Source of the DNA: Streptosporangiaceae bacterium
GTDB lineage: Bacteria > Actinomycetota > Actinomycetes > Streptosporangiales > Streptosporangiaceae
Length of the DNA stretch: 9,931 bases
Reading direction: 5' to 3'
Assembly: GCA_025934635.1 (NCBI GenBank)
Contig: JAICWX010000315.1
Span: forward strand, 1-9,931
Below are positions 1 through 8,793 of the stretch, piece by piece. How positions within the stretch are numbered: position 1 is the stretch's first letter; every line of letters starts with the position of its first letter. The notes beneath the pieces were generated by a model that saw only the letters and a list, made by a program, of their open reading frames with translations, searched no databases and was not told the origin of the DNA. The position numbers and the translations under genes are program-made.

Positions 1-276
1 ACGCGCCGCGCGATCGTGGCGTGCCTGGCCGACGGGCCGCGGGCGGTGGGGCAGCTGGCGGCCGGGCTGCCGGTGAGCCGGTCGGCGGTGTCCCAGCACC
101 TGAAGATCCTCAAGGACGCCGGCCTGGTGCAGGACGCGGTAGCGGGGACGCGCCGGATCTACCGGCTCAACCCGGTCGCGCTGGCGGCGCTGCGGGATCA
201 GCTCGACACATACTGGCAACGGGCGCTGGCCGGGTATTCCGATGCCGCGGAAGCGCCGGGCGAGGAGGGGTCATGA
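1..276 (+). CDS. ArsR-family winged-helix transcriptional regulator (5' truncated by window edge)
   Basis: The reading frame is open from base 1 and its true start lies outside the window; roughly a dozen N-terminal residues are probably missing. The visible 91 residues begin TRRAIVACL, which matches the first helix after the 'DPTRR' segment of ArsR proteins. They continue with VSRSAVSQHLKILKDAGLV, the classic DNA-recognition helix, and then a wing ending in TRRIYRLNP. No cysteine metal-sensing motif is present, so this looks like the non-metal ArsR type that is routinely paired with an AHSA1/SRPBCC gene. Its stop overlaps the next start as ATGA (273-276), so the two genes are translationally coupled. 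It probably represses its own operon, which is inferred from the family. The GTG at 16 is internal to the conserved helix and is not the start. Confidence 0.9.
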   Translation, partial: TRRAIVACLADGPRAVGQLAAGLPVSRSAVSQHLKILKDAGLVQDAVAGTRRIYRLNPVALAALRDQLDTYWQRALAGYSDAAEAPGEEGS

Positions 277-755
277 CCCAGGCCGGGGCCGCCGTGGTCC
301 GCAAGCAGGTCGTGGTGGAGGCGCCGATCGAGCGGGCTTTCTCGGTGTTCACCGAGCGGTTCGGGGACTTCAAGCCGCCCGAGCACAACCTGCTCGGCGC
401 GCCGGTCACGGAGACGACCTTCGAGCCGCGGGCCGGCGGCGGCATCACCGACCGGGCCGCCGACGGCAGCGAGTGCCGGTGGGCGCGGATCCTGGCCTTC
501 GACCCGCCGGACCGGGTGATCTTCAGCTGGGACATCAGCCCGCGGTGGACGATCGAGGCCGACCCGGCCCGGACCAGCGAGGTCGAGGTGCGGTTCTACG
601 CCGAGTCGCCGGCCCGCACGCGGGTGGAGCTGGAGCACCGGCACATCGACCGGCACGGCCCCGGCTGGGAATCGGTCACCAGCGGCGTGGACGGGGACCA
701 GGGCTGGCCGCTGTACCTGGACCGGTACGCCACCCTGGTGAAGGAGAGCAGCTGA
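273..755 (+). CDS. SRPBCC / AHSA1-like domain protein
   Basis: This 160-residue protein starts at an ATG that overlaps the ArsR stop. GAGGAGGGG lies just upstream at 262-270. It opens with VVRKQVVVEAPIERAFSVFTERF, the first strand and helix of the SRPBCC (START-like, Aha1-type) fold. It ends with WPLYLDRYATLVKE, the usual long C-terminal helix that closes the ligand cavity. Residues such as WARILAFDPPDRVIFSWDI fit the central sheet of the AHSA1 subfamily. ArsR-AHSA1 pairs are a very common actinobacterial two-gene unit whose ligand is usually unknown, and I cannot predict one here. It is a different subfamily from the CoxG SRPBCC protein encoded at 3023-3610 on the other strand. Confidence 0.88.
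   Translation: MTQAGAAVVRKQVVVEAPIERAFSVFTERFGDFKPPEHNLLGAPVTETTFEPRAGGGITDRAADGSECRWARILAFDPPDRVIFSWDISPRWTIEADPARTSEVEVRFYAESPARTRVELEHRHIDRHGPGWESVTSGVDGDQGWPLYLDRYATLVKESS
741..746 (+). promoter_or_regulatory. Shine-Dalgarno AAGGAG supporting a CTG start
   Basis: AAGGAG sits inside the end of the SRPBCC gene, five bases before CTG 752. No ATG or GTG lies at that spacing in the kinase frame. The CTG overlaps the upstream TGA as CTGA, imitating the ATGA coupling one gene earlier. This favours CTG initiation over GTG 788, which has no clear ribosome site. Confidence 0.4.
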
Positions 756-1565
756 CTCACCAGATCTGCCTCGACGCGGGGCGGGGCGTGGTGGTCAAGC
801 GGTTCCGGTCGTGGGATCGGCGCGAGCCCGTCCGCGAGTGGACGGCCCTGGTGCTGCTGGCTGAGTTCGCGCCCGGCCTGGCCGCGGTCCCGGTCCGCGC
901 CGACCTGGCCGCCGACCCGCCGGCGGTCGAGATGTCGCGGCTGCCCGGAGTTCCGCTGGGCGGTTCGCCGCTGACCGCTGCGCAGGCGGACGCGCTGGTA
1001 CTGGCGCTGGACCGGCTCTGGCAGGCAGTGCCGGGCAGCAGGCTGGCAGGCCTGGGCGAAGCGGGACCGAATGCAGCGCGGCTAGCGCGCCAGGTTGCCG
1101 GGATGCTGGCCGCGTGCCACGCGCCGGATGACCGCGGGCTCGTGCGCCGGGCGTGGCAGGCCCGGTGCCGACTGGTTCTCCAGCGGAACGCTCGGTCATC
1201 TTGATGGCGGCGACCCGGTGCTGGGACAGGGAGACGCCAACCTCGCCAACTTCTTGTGGGACGGCGCTCGGGTCCGGATCGTCGACTTCGAGGACTCCGG
1301 GCCCAGCGATCGCGCCTTCGAGGTCGCGGACCTCGTCGAGCACCTCTCGGTGTGGTCCGATGCCGGCCTGCCCGCGGGCATGTTCCTGGGATCGTTCGGC
1401 CTCACCGTGGCCGAGCAGGTCCGGGTGCGCGAGTACCGCCGCCTGTGTGCCCTGTTCTGGCTGAGCATGCTGCTGCCGGGGCGTCCCGCTCACGACCGCA
1501 ATCCGCCGGGCACCCTGGAACGGCAGGCCGCCCGGCTGCTGCTGCTGCTCGAACCGGCCGGTGGC
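752..1565 (+). pseudogene. Aminoglycoside phosphotransferase-fold (APH) family protein, frameshifted
   Basis: The N-terminal half lies in one frame (THQICLDAGRGVVVKRF, then ...RRAWQA) and stops at 1202-1204. The C-terminal half continues in the next frame with GADWF, then VLGQGDANLANFLWDG and VRIVDFEDSGPSDRAFE. Those are the catalytic loop (Asp and Asn of the HxDxxxxN motif, with His replaced by Gln) and the metal-binding Asp of APH kinases. Removing one C from CCC at 1161-1163 joins the halves exactly as ...RRAWQAGADWF.... The likely start is CTG at 752, overlapping the preceding TGA and preceded by AAGGAG (741-746); GTG at 788 is the alternative. The C-terminal frame does not close after LLLLLEPAGG but runs on antisense to the next gene as far as 2108, so the 3' end given is approximate. 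The substrate is unknown. A sequencing error could mimic the lesion. Confidence 0.75.
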
Positions 1566-1928
1566 TTAGGGCTGCGGGCGGAAGCCCACGGCGTCGAGGA
1601 GGCGGGAGCGGCGGGTGCCGGAGGCCGGGCGGGCCGGCTCGGGGACGGCGGGCGCTTCGGGCCGGGGGGTAACGCCGGCCACGATGCCCTCGGCCATCCC
1701 GTACAGCAGCGGGAGAGCGCCCGCCACGACGCCGCCGGCCTCGTTGATGTGCTCCACCCCGGGCCCGATGAGCTTGGCGTGGCCCACGATGGTGCGCACC
1801 GTCTCGGCGCACTCCTCCAGGTTCCCGGCGATCCGGGTGAGCAGGGTGCCCACCCAGAACAGGTAGAACGCCAGGCCCGCGATCAGCAGCAGGACGTCGA
1901 TGACCGTCCAGGTGACCAGTCCCGTCAT
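1566..1928 (-). CDS. Small single-pass membrane protein E (last gene of cox operon)
   Basis: A 120-residue protein that I do not recognise as a named family. Residues about 5-27 (WTVIDVLLLIAGLAFYLFWV) form one transmembrane segment, followed by LLTRIAGN. A roughly 60-residue helical, mostly soluble region follows (NLEECAETVRTIVGHAKLI, then INEAGGVVAGALPLL). After that comes a proline-rich stretch (about 87-101) and a basic tail (TRRSRLLDAVGFRPQP). By the positive-inside rule the C-terminal part should face the cytosol. Its ATG overlaps the stop of the preceding membrane gene as ATGA (1925-1928), with AAAGG upstream, so it is coupled. It ends head-to-head against the kinase remnant with no intergenic space and no visible terminator. 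It shares its layout with the four genes before it. Confidence 0.7.
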   Translation of the reverse strand: MTGLVTWTVIDVLLLIAGLAFYLFWVGTLLTRIAGNLEECAETVRTIVGHAKLIGPGVEHINEAGGVVAGALPLLYGMAEGIVAGVTPRPEAPAVPEPARPASGTRRSRLLDAVGFRPQP

Positions 1929-2215
1929 GACCTGACCTTTCCGAGTACGCGGCCGAGGAACAGGTGGTGCTGCAGGCCCTCGGCGAGGACGGCCTCGACG
2001 CCGGTGGCGACCTGCGGGATCAGCACGGTGTCGGCGGTGTTGGCGGCGGCTGCCTTGAGCGTGTCCCGGACCGTGGCGACCCGGCGGTCGATGCGCTTGA
2101 CCAGGTAGATGAGCAGGCTGAGGAGGGCGGCGACCGCGACCACCACGACGAGGCCGAGAATGTTCGCGATCGTCCAGAGGTTGTGCTCGGTCGAGGACAT
2201 AGCCAGGTGGTGCAT
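1925..2215 (-). CDS. Small single-pass membrane protein D
   Basis: A 96-residue protein of unknown function. A short polar N-terminus is followed by one transmembrane segment at about 17-39 (IANILGLVVVVAVAALLSLL). Then comes a strongly basic stop-transfer stretch, VKRIDRRVATVRDTLKAAA, and a helical region ending in LGKVRS. The general layout, with an N-terminal anchor, basic flank and amphipathic helix with regularly spaced hydrophobics, resembles DUF948-type small proteins, though I cannot confirm membership. The ATG at 2215 is chosen because GGGAGG (2222-2227, read on the minus strand) lies six bases upstream; the internal Met6 lacks this. The upstream stop and this start form TGACGATG, the same junction seen between coxM and coxS. 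Confidence 0.72.
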   Translation of the reverse strand: MHHLAMSSTEHNLWTIANILGLVVVVAVAALLSLLIYLVKRIDRRVATVRDTLKAAAANTADTVLIPQVATGVEAVLAEGLQHHLFLGRVLGKVRS

Positions 2216-2217
2216 CG

Positions 2218-2499
2218 TCAGCCTCCCAGCCGGGCGCGGCCGCGCTGCAGGCCGCCGATGATGAGCGTGGCGTGCTCGATGGTGGTGCGCAGCGCGCCGA
2301 GCGGCGCGGTGTTATCGACCGCCTCGGCCAGCGCGTCGTTGATCTTCGGTGCCTCGTTGCCGATCGACCGGGCCAGCAGCAGGATCGGCACCACCAGCGC
2401 CACCACGACGAGCACGATGACGATGCCGATGGTGTAGCCCACCACCCAGCCGGTGGTGCTGGTGCCGGCGGCCGCTACGACTGTTCCGTGGATTTCCAT
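2218..2499 (-). CDS. Small single-pass membrane protein C
   Basis: A 93-residue protein of unknown function. A Thr/Gly-containing N-terminus leads into a long, very hydrophobic segment at about 18-43 (YTIGIVIVLVVVALVVPILL). The cytosolic-looking remainder (ARSIGNEAPKINDALAEAVDN, then TIEHATLIIGGLQRGRARLGG) ends in basic residues. The frame is open far upstream to 3003, but the start is set at ATG 2499. There GGAGG lies seven bases upstream and overlaps the TAG stop of gene B, and the longer extension is only a shadow of genes A and B. Its downstream helix resembles that of protein E in general character, which suggests distant paralogy, but by eye only. Confidence 0.72.
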   Translation of the reverse strand: MEIHGTVVAAAGTSTTGWVVGYTIGIVIVLVVVALVVPILLLARSIGNEAPKINDALAEAVDNTAPLGALRTTIEHATLIIGGLQRGRARLGG

Positions 2500-2510
2500 G
2501 ACCGGCCCTC

Positions 2511-2738
2511 CTAGACGGTTTCGCAGAAGTCGCGGACCGGCTTCAGGCTCGCGTTGACCGAGGTGAGCCGCTCCGGCACCGTGCTGGTCAGGCTGGCCAC
2601 CGCCTGTACTCCCCCGGTGGTCGCGACCAGTGTCTTCCTGATCGCCCGGAGGTGGAAGATGACCCGGAGCAGGCCGATGGCGGTGATCGCGATGATCAGC
2701 GCGGCAACGGCGAGAGTGAACCAGGCAGCTGCTGGCAT
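2511..2738 (-). CDS. Small single-pass membrane protein B
   Basis: A 75-residue protein of unknown function. The transmembrane segment at about 5-28 (AWFTLAVAALIIAITAIGLL) is followed by the basic helix RVIFHLRAIRKTLVATTGGV. A Ser/Thr-rich stretch then leads to KPVRDFCETV. The anchor followed by 'RxIRKTL...T.GV' gives it the strongest DUF948-like look of the five. AAAGGAG lies six bases before the ATG. Its TAG stop is embedded in the GGAGG ribosome site of gene C, so translation of the two is probably coupled. Confidence 0.72.
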   Translation of the reverse strand: MPAAAWFTLAVAALIIAITAIGLLRVIFHLRAIRKTLVATTGGVQAVASLTSTVPERLTSVNASLKPVRDFCETV

Positions 2739-2756
2739 GGCGTTCTCCTTTCCTGG

Positions 2757-3011
2757 CTAGCCGAGGAGCTTCGCGACGGAGCCGGCGTAGCGCACGGCCC
2801 CGACCGAGACTTCCTTGACGGTGGTATCGGTGACGGCCAGCGCGTCCGGCACGCCGGTGAGCTCGCCGACGAGGGCGACCCCGCCGGAGAGGATGTCGTC
2901 GGTCGCGGCCCGGATCCGCTCCACCGCCGCGAGGACGCGGTTCAGCAGGAAGATCACCACCGGCAGCACGACCGCCAGCAGGACCACGTTGCCTATCCAC
3001 CACAAGACCAT
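2757..3011 (-). CDS. Small single-pass membrane protein A
   Basis: An 84-residue protein of unknown function and the first of five similar genes after coxG. It begins almost directly with a transmembrane segment at about 3-24 (LWWIGNVVLLAVVLPVVIFL). The basic amphipathic helix NRVLAAVERIRAATDDIL follows, and then a region rich in Val, Gly and Thr ending in AGSVAKLLG. The ATG lies 11 bases after the coxG stop and has AAGGGGG upstream. The positive-inside rule places the C-terminal domain in the cytosol, where CO dehydrogenase resides. A role in anchoring or electron transfer is an inference from position only. Confidence 0.72.
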   Translation of the reverse strand: MVLWWIGNVVLLAVVLPVVIFLLNRVLAAVERIRAATDDILSGGVALVGELTGVPDALAVTDTTVKEVSVGAVRYAGSVAKLLG

Positions 3012-3022
3012 GACGGCCCCCT

Positions 3023-3610
3023 TCAGCTCGCGGCCTGGTACGGCAGGAAGAACCGGCGGAAGACCCGGGTCAGGGCCATCCGCGCGGCCCGCAGGCCCAA
3101 GGTGAAGCCCCTGGCGGGCGCCGCGGTCGCGGCGGCGATCTGCTCGGCGGACTCACCGCGCTCGAGCCGCTCGATCCGGTCCTGCATGTTGACCGAGAAG
3201 TCGCGCATCAGCACCGCGGTGACGTCGCTGATCATCCCGCGGCCGTACTGGGCCGCCGCGCCGGACAGCTGCAGGTCCTGCAGGACGCCGACCTTGGTGC
3301 CGCGGCCCGCCTTGACCAGGGTCGCGGTCACCATCATGCTGGCCTGGCCGCGGCCCTTCTCGTCCGCGCCGGCGGCGTGCACGACCAGCTTTTTGGCCGC
3401 CTCGTCCCGTTCGGTGATGTCCGCGTTCCCGGCGAACTGCAGCCGCACCGGGCCCATCCGGACGGCCACCTTGCCCTTGTACTTGCCGTCGCCGAGGTCC
3501 TCGGTGAGCTCGGCGCCCGGCAGGCACGCGGCCACCTGGGGGATGTTGTCGAAGAACTGCCAGACCTTCTCGACCGGCTCAGCGACCTCGAACTCGTTCT
3601 TGATCAGCAT
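3023..3610 (-). CDS. coxG: CoxG, SRPBCC-family CO dehydrogenase partner
   Basis: A 195-residue protein. Residues 1 to about 150 form the CoxG-type SRPBCC domain. It starts LIKNEFEVAEPVEKVWQFFD with the typical IPQVAACLPGAEL loop, then GKYKGKVAVRMGPVRLQFAG, and ends with the long helix MRDFSVNMQDRIERLE. A linker leads to a basic, hydrophobic C-terminal helix at about 168-190 (FTLGLRAARMALTRVFRRFF) suited to lying on a membrane surface. In characterised systems CoxG recruits CO dehydrogenase to the membrane, and in mycobacteria it has been reported to hand over menaquinone; that role is assumed here from family and position. The ATG overlaps the end of the XdhC-YHS gene by seven bases. It directly precedes the five small membrane proteins. 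Confidence 0.88.
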   Translation of the reverse strand: MLIKNEFEVAEPVEKVWQFFDNIPQVAACLPGAELTEDLGDGKYKGKVAVRMGPVRLQFAGNADITERDEAAKKLVVHAAGADEKGRGQASMMVTATLVKAGRGTKVGVLQDLQLSGAAAQYGRGMISDVTAVLMRDFSVNMQDRIERLERGESAEQIAAATAAPARGFTLGLRAARMALTRVFRRFFLPYQAAS

Positions 3611-4543
3611 CGGGTCTCTTTCTTCACGTATGCGTCAGGGTCCTGCTCGAACGCCTGGCGGCAGCCGGCGCAGCAGAAGTAGTAGTCGATGGCCTCGTAC
3701 CGCGCCGGGCGCGACGAGGCCGCGGTCACGGTCATCCCGCACACCGGGTCCTGGAGCGGTTCCGCGGCGGCTACCGCGCGGGCCGGGGCCCGCGCCGCGG
3801 CCAGCGCGCCGGACGCCCGCAGCTGGACGAGCTCGGCCAGGATGGCGACCGCGATCTCCTGGTGCGTCGTAGAGCCCAGGTCGAGCCCGGCCGGCACCCG
3901 CACCCGGTCGAGCTGGTCCTGGGGCACGCCGCGGTCCGCGAGGTAGCCCAGCACCGTGGCGCCGCGCCGCCGCGAGCCGACCAGGCCCAGGTAGGCGGGC
4001 CGGGCGGCGACCGCGAACTCGAGCACCTCCTCGTCGCCGTGGCCCTGGGTGGCGACCACGACCATGGAGCGCGCGTCCGCGGCGTCCGCCGTGAAGTCGG
4101 GGCCGCGGATCAGGTCCGTCCGCCAGCCCAGCGCCCGGGCCAGGCTGGCCAGCGTCCGGGCCATCGGGGAATCACCCGCGATGACCAGGTGCGGCGCGGG
4201 CAGCACGGGCTCGATGTAGACCTCGAGCGCTCCCTCGCTCTGACAGGAGATGGGGACGACGGTCATGCCGTCCGGGACCGCGGCGCCGAACTGCTCCGGG
4301 GTCCCGAGCAGCAGCAGCCGGGCCGTGCCGTCCGCCATGACCTGCTTCGCCTCGCGGATCACGACCGGCTCGGCGCAGGCGCCGCCGATCCAGCCGTGCA
4401 GCTCGCCCTCCGCGGTGATGATCGCGCGGGAACCCGCCTGGCTGGAGGACGGGGCCTGCCGCCAGACCACGGTGGCGAGGGCGAACGCCTCGCCGCGGCG
4501 GGTCAGCTCGCCCATCTCCTCCAGGACGCCCAGGCCCTCCATC

Positions 4544-4551
<8 letters not shown>
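3604..4551 (-). CDS. XdhC-type molybdoenzyme maturation factor fused to a C-terminal YHS domain
   Basis: A 315-residue protein. Residues about 15-115 are the XdhC/CoxI N-terminal domain (FALATVVWRQAPSSSQAGSR, then the GGACAEP signature with C59). Residues about 120-240 are the Rossmann part (HLVIAGDSPMARTLA, LGLVGSRRR, AGLDLGSTTHQEIAVAILAE). An Ala/Arg-rich linker (247-265) leads to a YHS domain at 267-311: DPVCGMTV, then YYFCCAGCRQAF, with cysteines 271, 293, 294 and 297. XdhC-family proteins bind and sulfurate the molybdenum cofactor before insertion; YHS domains bind metals, including copper or heavy metals. CoxI and CoxF of known cox clusters are related. ATG 4551 overlaps the coxL stop by eight bases; ATG 4542 and ATG 4581 are alternatives, and none has a convincing ribosome site. 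Confidence 0.85.
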
Positions 4552-6931
<2,380 letters not shown>

Positions 6932-6932
6932 C

Positions 6933-7463
6933 TCAGGCCTCCCCGGCTTCGGCTCGGAGCTTGGCCGCCGCCCACAGCACCGACTTGACGATGTTCTGGT
7001 AGCCGGTGCAGCGGCACAGGTTCCCGGACAGGGCCCAGCGCACGTCCTCCTCGGTGGGATCCGGCTTCTCCTCGAGCAGGGCCGTCGCGGCCATCATCAT
7101 GCCCGGCGTGCAGAACCCGCACTGCAGCCCGTGCTCCTCCCGGAACCCTTCCTGGAGCGGGTGCAGCTCGCTGGCGCTGGCCAGGCCCTCGACGGTGGTG
7201 ATCGCGCGCCCGTCGACCTGGACGGCCAGCATCGTGCAGGACTTGATGGGCCGGCCGTCCACCAGGACCGTGCAGGCGCCGCAGTTAGTGGTGTCGCAGC
7301 CCATGTGAGTGCCGGTCAGGCCGATGCCGCGGCGGATCAGGTGCGCCAGCAGCAGCCGCGGCTCCACCTCGGCGATCTTCTTCTGGCCGTTGACCGTGAA
7401 CCTGATCCGGCGTACCGGGATGTCGGTGGTCTGGTCCTCGTTGTCGTCGTAGACGATCGTCAT
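6933..7463 (-). CDS. coxS: Carbon monoxide dehydrogenase small subunit, 2x[2Fe-2S]
   Basis: A 176-residue iron-sulfur subunit. The plant-type ferredoxin cluster is ligated by C56, C61, C64 and C76 ([12 protein letters not shown], then KSC), exactly CX4CX2CX11C. The second, four-helix-bundle cluster is ligated by C115, C118, C150 and C152 (CGFCTPG, then [11 protein letters not shown]), the CX2CX31CXC pattern of the family. It passes electrons from the molybdenum centre of CoxL to FAD in CoxM. All eight ligands are present, so it should be functional. An N-terminal acidic extension of about 17 residues ([12 protein letters not shown]) precedes the first strand. The gene sits between coxM and coxL in the M-S-L order typical of form I clusters. 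Confidence 0.96.
   Translation of the reverse strand: MTIVYDDNEDQTTDIPVRRIRFTVNGQKKIAEVEPRLLLAHLIRRGIGLTGTHMGCDTTNCGACTVLVDGRPIKSCTMLAVQVDGRAITTVEGLASASELHPLQEGFREEHGLQCGFCTPGMMMAATALLEEKPDPTEEDVRWALSGNLCRCTGYQNIVKSVLWAAAKLRAEAGEA
6938..6944 (-). promoter_or_regulatory. Shine-Dalgarno GGGGAGG deciding the GTG start of coxL
   Basis: GGGGAGG lies within the last codons of coxS, six bases ahead of GTG 6931. No ATG is available in the coxL frame at this position, so the site supports GTG as the initiator. It also indicates coupled translation of coxS and coxL. Confidence 0.7.
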
Positions 7464-7465
7464 CG

Positions 7466-8359
7466 TCAGGCCGCCCTCTCTGTCTTGTCCGGGGCGGCGC
7501 CCGCCGCATCCTCGCGGCTCAGCAGCCGCAGGACGAAGGTGCGCACCATGTGCCGCTTGTAGTCCGCGCTGCCGCGGTGGTCAGTCCTCGGCCGGGAGGC
7601 CTGCGCCGCGAGCTCGGCGGCCTCCTCGATGCTTTCCGGCGTCAGCGGATGCCCGGTCAGCACGGCGGCCGCCTCGGTGGCGCCGATGGTGGACCCGCCG
7701 ACCCCGGTCAGCGCGATGCCCGCCCGGACCACGTTCCCGGCCCTGGTCTCCAGGGCCACCGCGACGCCGACGGTGGCGAAGTCACCGACCCGGCGCTCCA
7801 GCTTGAGGTACCCGCCGGACCGAATGCCCTGGGCGGCGGGGATCACCGCCTCCACGACGATCTCGTCCTCGGCCAGGACGTTCTGGAAGGGCCCGGTGAC
7901 GAAGTCGGCGAGCGGGATGGTGCGGGTGCCGTGCGAGCCCCGCGCGACCACCGAGCCGCCCAGCGCCAGCACTACCGACGCCCAGTCGCCCTGCGGGTCG
8001 GCGTGGCAGAGCGAGCCGACCAGGGTGCCCCGGTTGCGGACCAGCGGGTCGGCGATCAGCGGGGCGGCCGAGGCCATGGTGGGCTGCGTGCTTTTCAGCA
8101 GGTCCGAGCGCTCGAGCACGGCGTGGCGGCACAGGGCGCCGATGCGCAGGGTGCCGTCCGGCTCGGCCCGGTGGTAGTCGAGCCCGGGCACGTTGTTGAT
8201 GTCCACGACGAGTTCCGGCGAGGCGAACCGCAGCTTCATCATCGGGACCAGGCTCTGACCGCCGGCCAGCACCTTGGCGTAGTCCCCGCCATCACGCAGC
8301 GTGCTGATCGCCTCGTCGAGCGACCTCGGCGCTTCATAGCGGAACCGCGATGGATACAT
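7466..8359 (-). CDS. coxM: Carbon monoxide dehydrogenase medium subunit, FAD-binding
   Basis: A 297-residue flavoprotein subunit. The first FAD motif [13 protein letters not shown] is at residues 32-44. The second, [18 protein letters not shown], is at about 109-126 and corresponds to the TIGG-type pyrophosphate loop. The C-terminal CO-dehydrogenase flavoprotein domain includes [21 protein letters not shown] and [16 protein letters not shown]. It accepts electrons from CoxS and donates them to the quinone-side partner. ATG 8359 has GGAGG four bases upstream. The stop is followed two bases later by the coxS ATG (TGACGATG). Confidence 0.95.
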   Translation of the reverse strand: MYPSRFRYEAPRSLDEAISTLRDGGDYAKVLAGGQSLVPMMKLRFASPELVVDINNVPGLDYHRAEPDGTLRIGALCRHAVLERSDLLKSTQPTMASAAPLIADPLVRNRGTLVGSLCHADPQGDWASVVLALGGSVVARGSHGTRTIPLADFVTGPFQNVLAEDEIVVEAVIPAAQGIRSGGYLKLERRVGDFATVGVAVALETRAGNVVRAGIALTGVGGSTIGATEAAAVLTGHPLTPESIEEAAELAAQASRPRTDHRGSADYKRHMVRTFVLRLLSREDAAGAAPDKTERAA

Positions 8360-8382
8360 AGATCCTCCAGGTAAGCGCGAGG

Positions 8383-8619
8383 TCAGGACTCAGATTCCGG
8401 GTCAGGCACGGCTACCGGCAGCGAGTCCTCCTCGGGGTCGGGCCGCGGCTGCTGGTGCGGCGGCCACGGTCCCGCCACCGGCTGGCCGGCCACCTTGAGG
8501 TAATCGACCAGCTCAGGCCAGGCCCAGATGGTCGGGCTCTTGCCGGTCTTCGGGGCGTCCTCGATCAGCTCATAGAGGCGCGGGTTGCCGCGGCTGTGCC
8601 CGTCGGATTCGATTCGCAT
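8383..8619 (-). CDS. Small acidic-tailed hypothetical protein at the head of the cox operon
   Basis: A 78-residue protein of no family I recognise. It has an N-terminal folded-looking part (MRIESDGHSRGNPRLYELIE, then SPTIWAWPELVDYLKVAG) and a proline- and acid-rich tail ending PDPESES. There is no signal peptide, membrane segment or metal motif. The frame is open to 8646, with ATGs at 8646, 8625 and 8619. AGGAG at 8627-8631 lies one base from 8625 but seven bases from 8619, so 8619 is chosen. The stop lies 23 bases before coxM, so it is probably co-transcribed with it. It could be a cox-specific accessory protein or an unrelated first gene. Confidence 0.55.
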   Translation of the reverse strand: MRIESDGHSRGNPRLYELIEDAPKTGKSPTIWAWPELVDYLKVAGQPVAGPWPPHQQPRPDPEEDSLPVAVPDPESES

Positions 8620-8626
8620 GCGCATG

Positions 8627-8631
8627 CTCCT
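8627..8631 (-). promoter_or_regulatory. Shine-Dalgarno AGGAG selecting ATG 8619
   Basis: AGGAG on the minus strand is followed by C, ATG, CGC, ATG. Only the second ATG (8619) has workable spacing of seven bases, which shortens the predicted small protein by nine residues relative to the longest open frame. Confidence 0.5.
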
Positions 8632-8712
8632 GCCAATGCCAGACACACAAGCGGCGTCACTCGTAACGCGTCACCATGATCCGCCGGGCCGAACAGCCCC
8701 GCAACGGCCGAA

Positions 8713-8726
8713 TAAGTGCTTGCTTA
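8713..8726. promoter_or_regulatory. Operator-like dyad TAAG-N6-CTTA upstream of the cox operon
   Basis: Read on the minus strand the element is TAAGCAAGCACTTA, an inverted repeat of TAAG/CTTA around a six-base core, in a locally AT-richer patch. It lies about 95 bases ahead of the first gene of the operon, a reasonable place for a repressor or activator site. The TetR-family resemblance is impressionistic. TTGACC overlaps nearby at 8729-8734 (minus strand) as a possible -35, without a clear -10. Confidence 0.3.
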
Positions 8727-8793
8727 ATCGGTCAACAGGCCAGGTCAGAAGGGGTTTGCCGGTCAGAGCCTGAGACACAGCCGGGCTCGGTGC

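Noticed and set aside
1536..1550. (CTG)4 CTC run as a phase-variation repeat
   Set aside because: A triplet repeat encoding LLLLL cannot change frame by unit slippage and is too short to be notable.
1570..2108. Kinase C-terminal extension as a real domain
   Set aside because: The composition is that of the reverse strand of genes E and D, and no APH homologue I know has such an extension.
2500..3003. Long N-terminal extension of membrane protein C up to 3003
   Set aside because: It is antisense-free but lies out of frame across genes A and B. Low-complexity Arg/Gly composition and the GGAGG site before ATG 2499 show it is a shadow.
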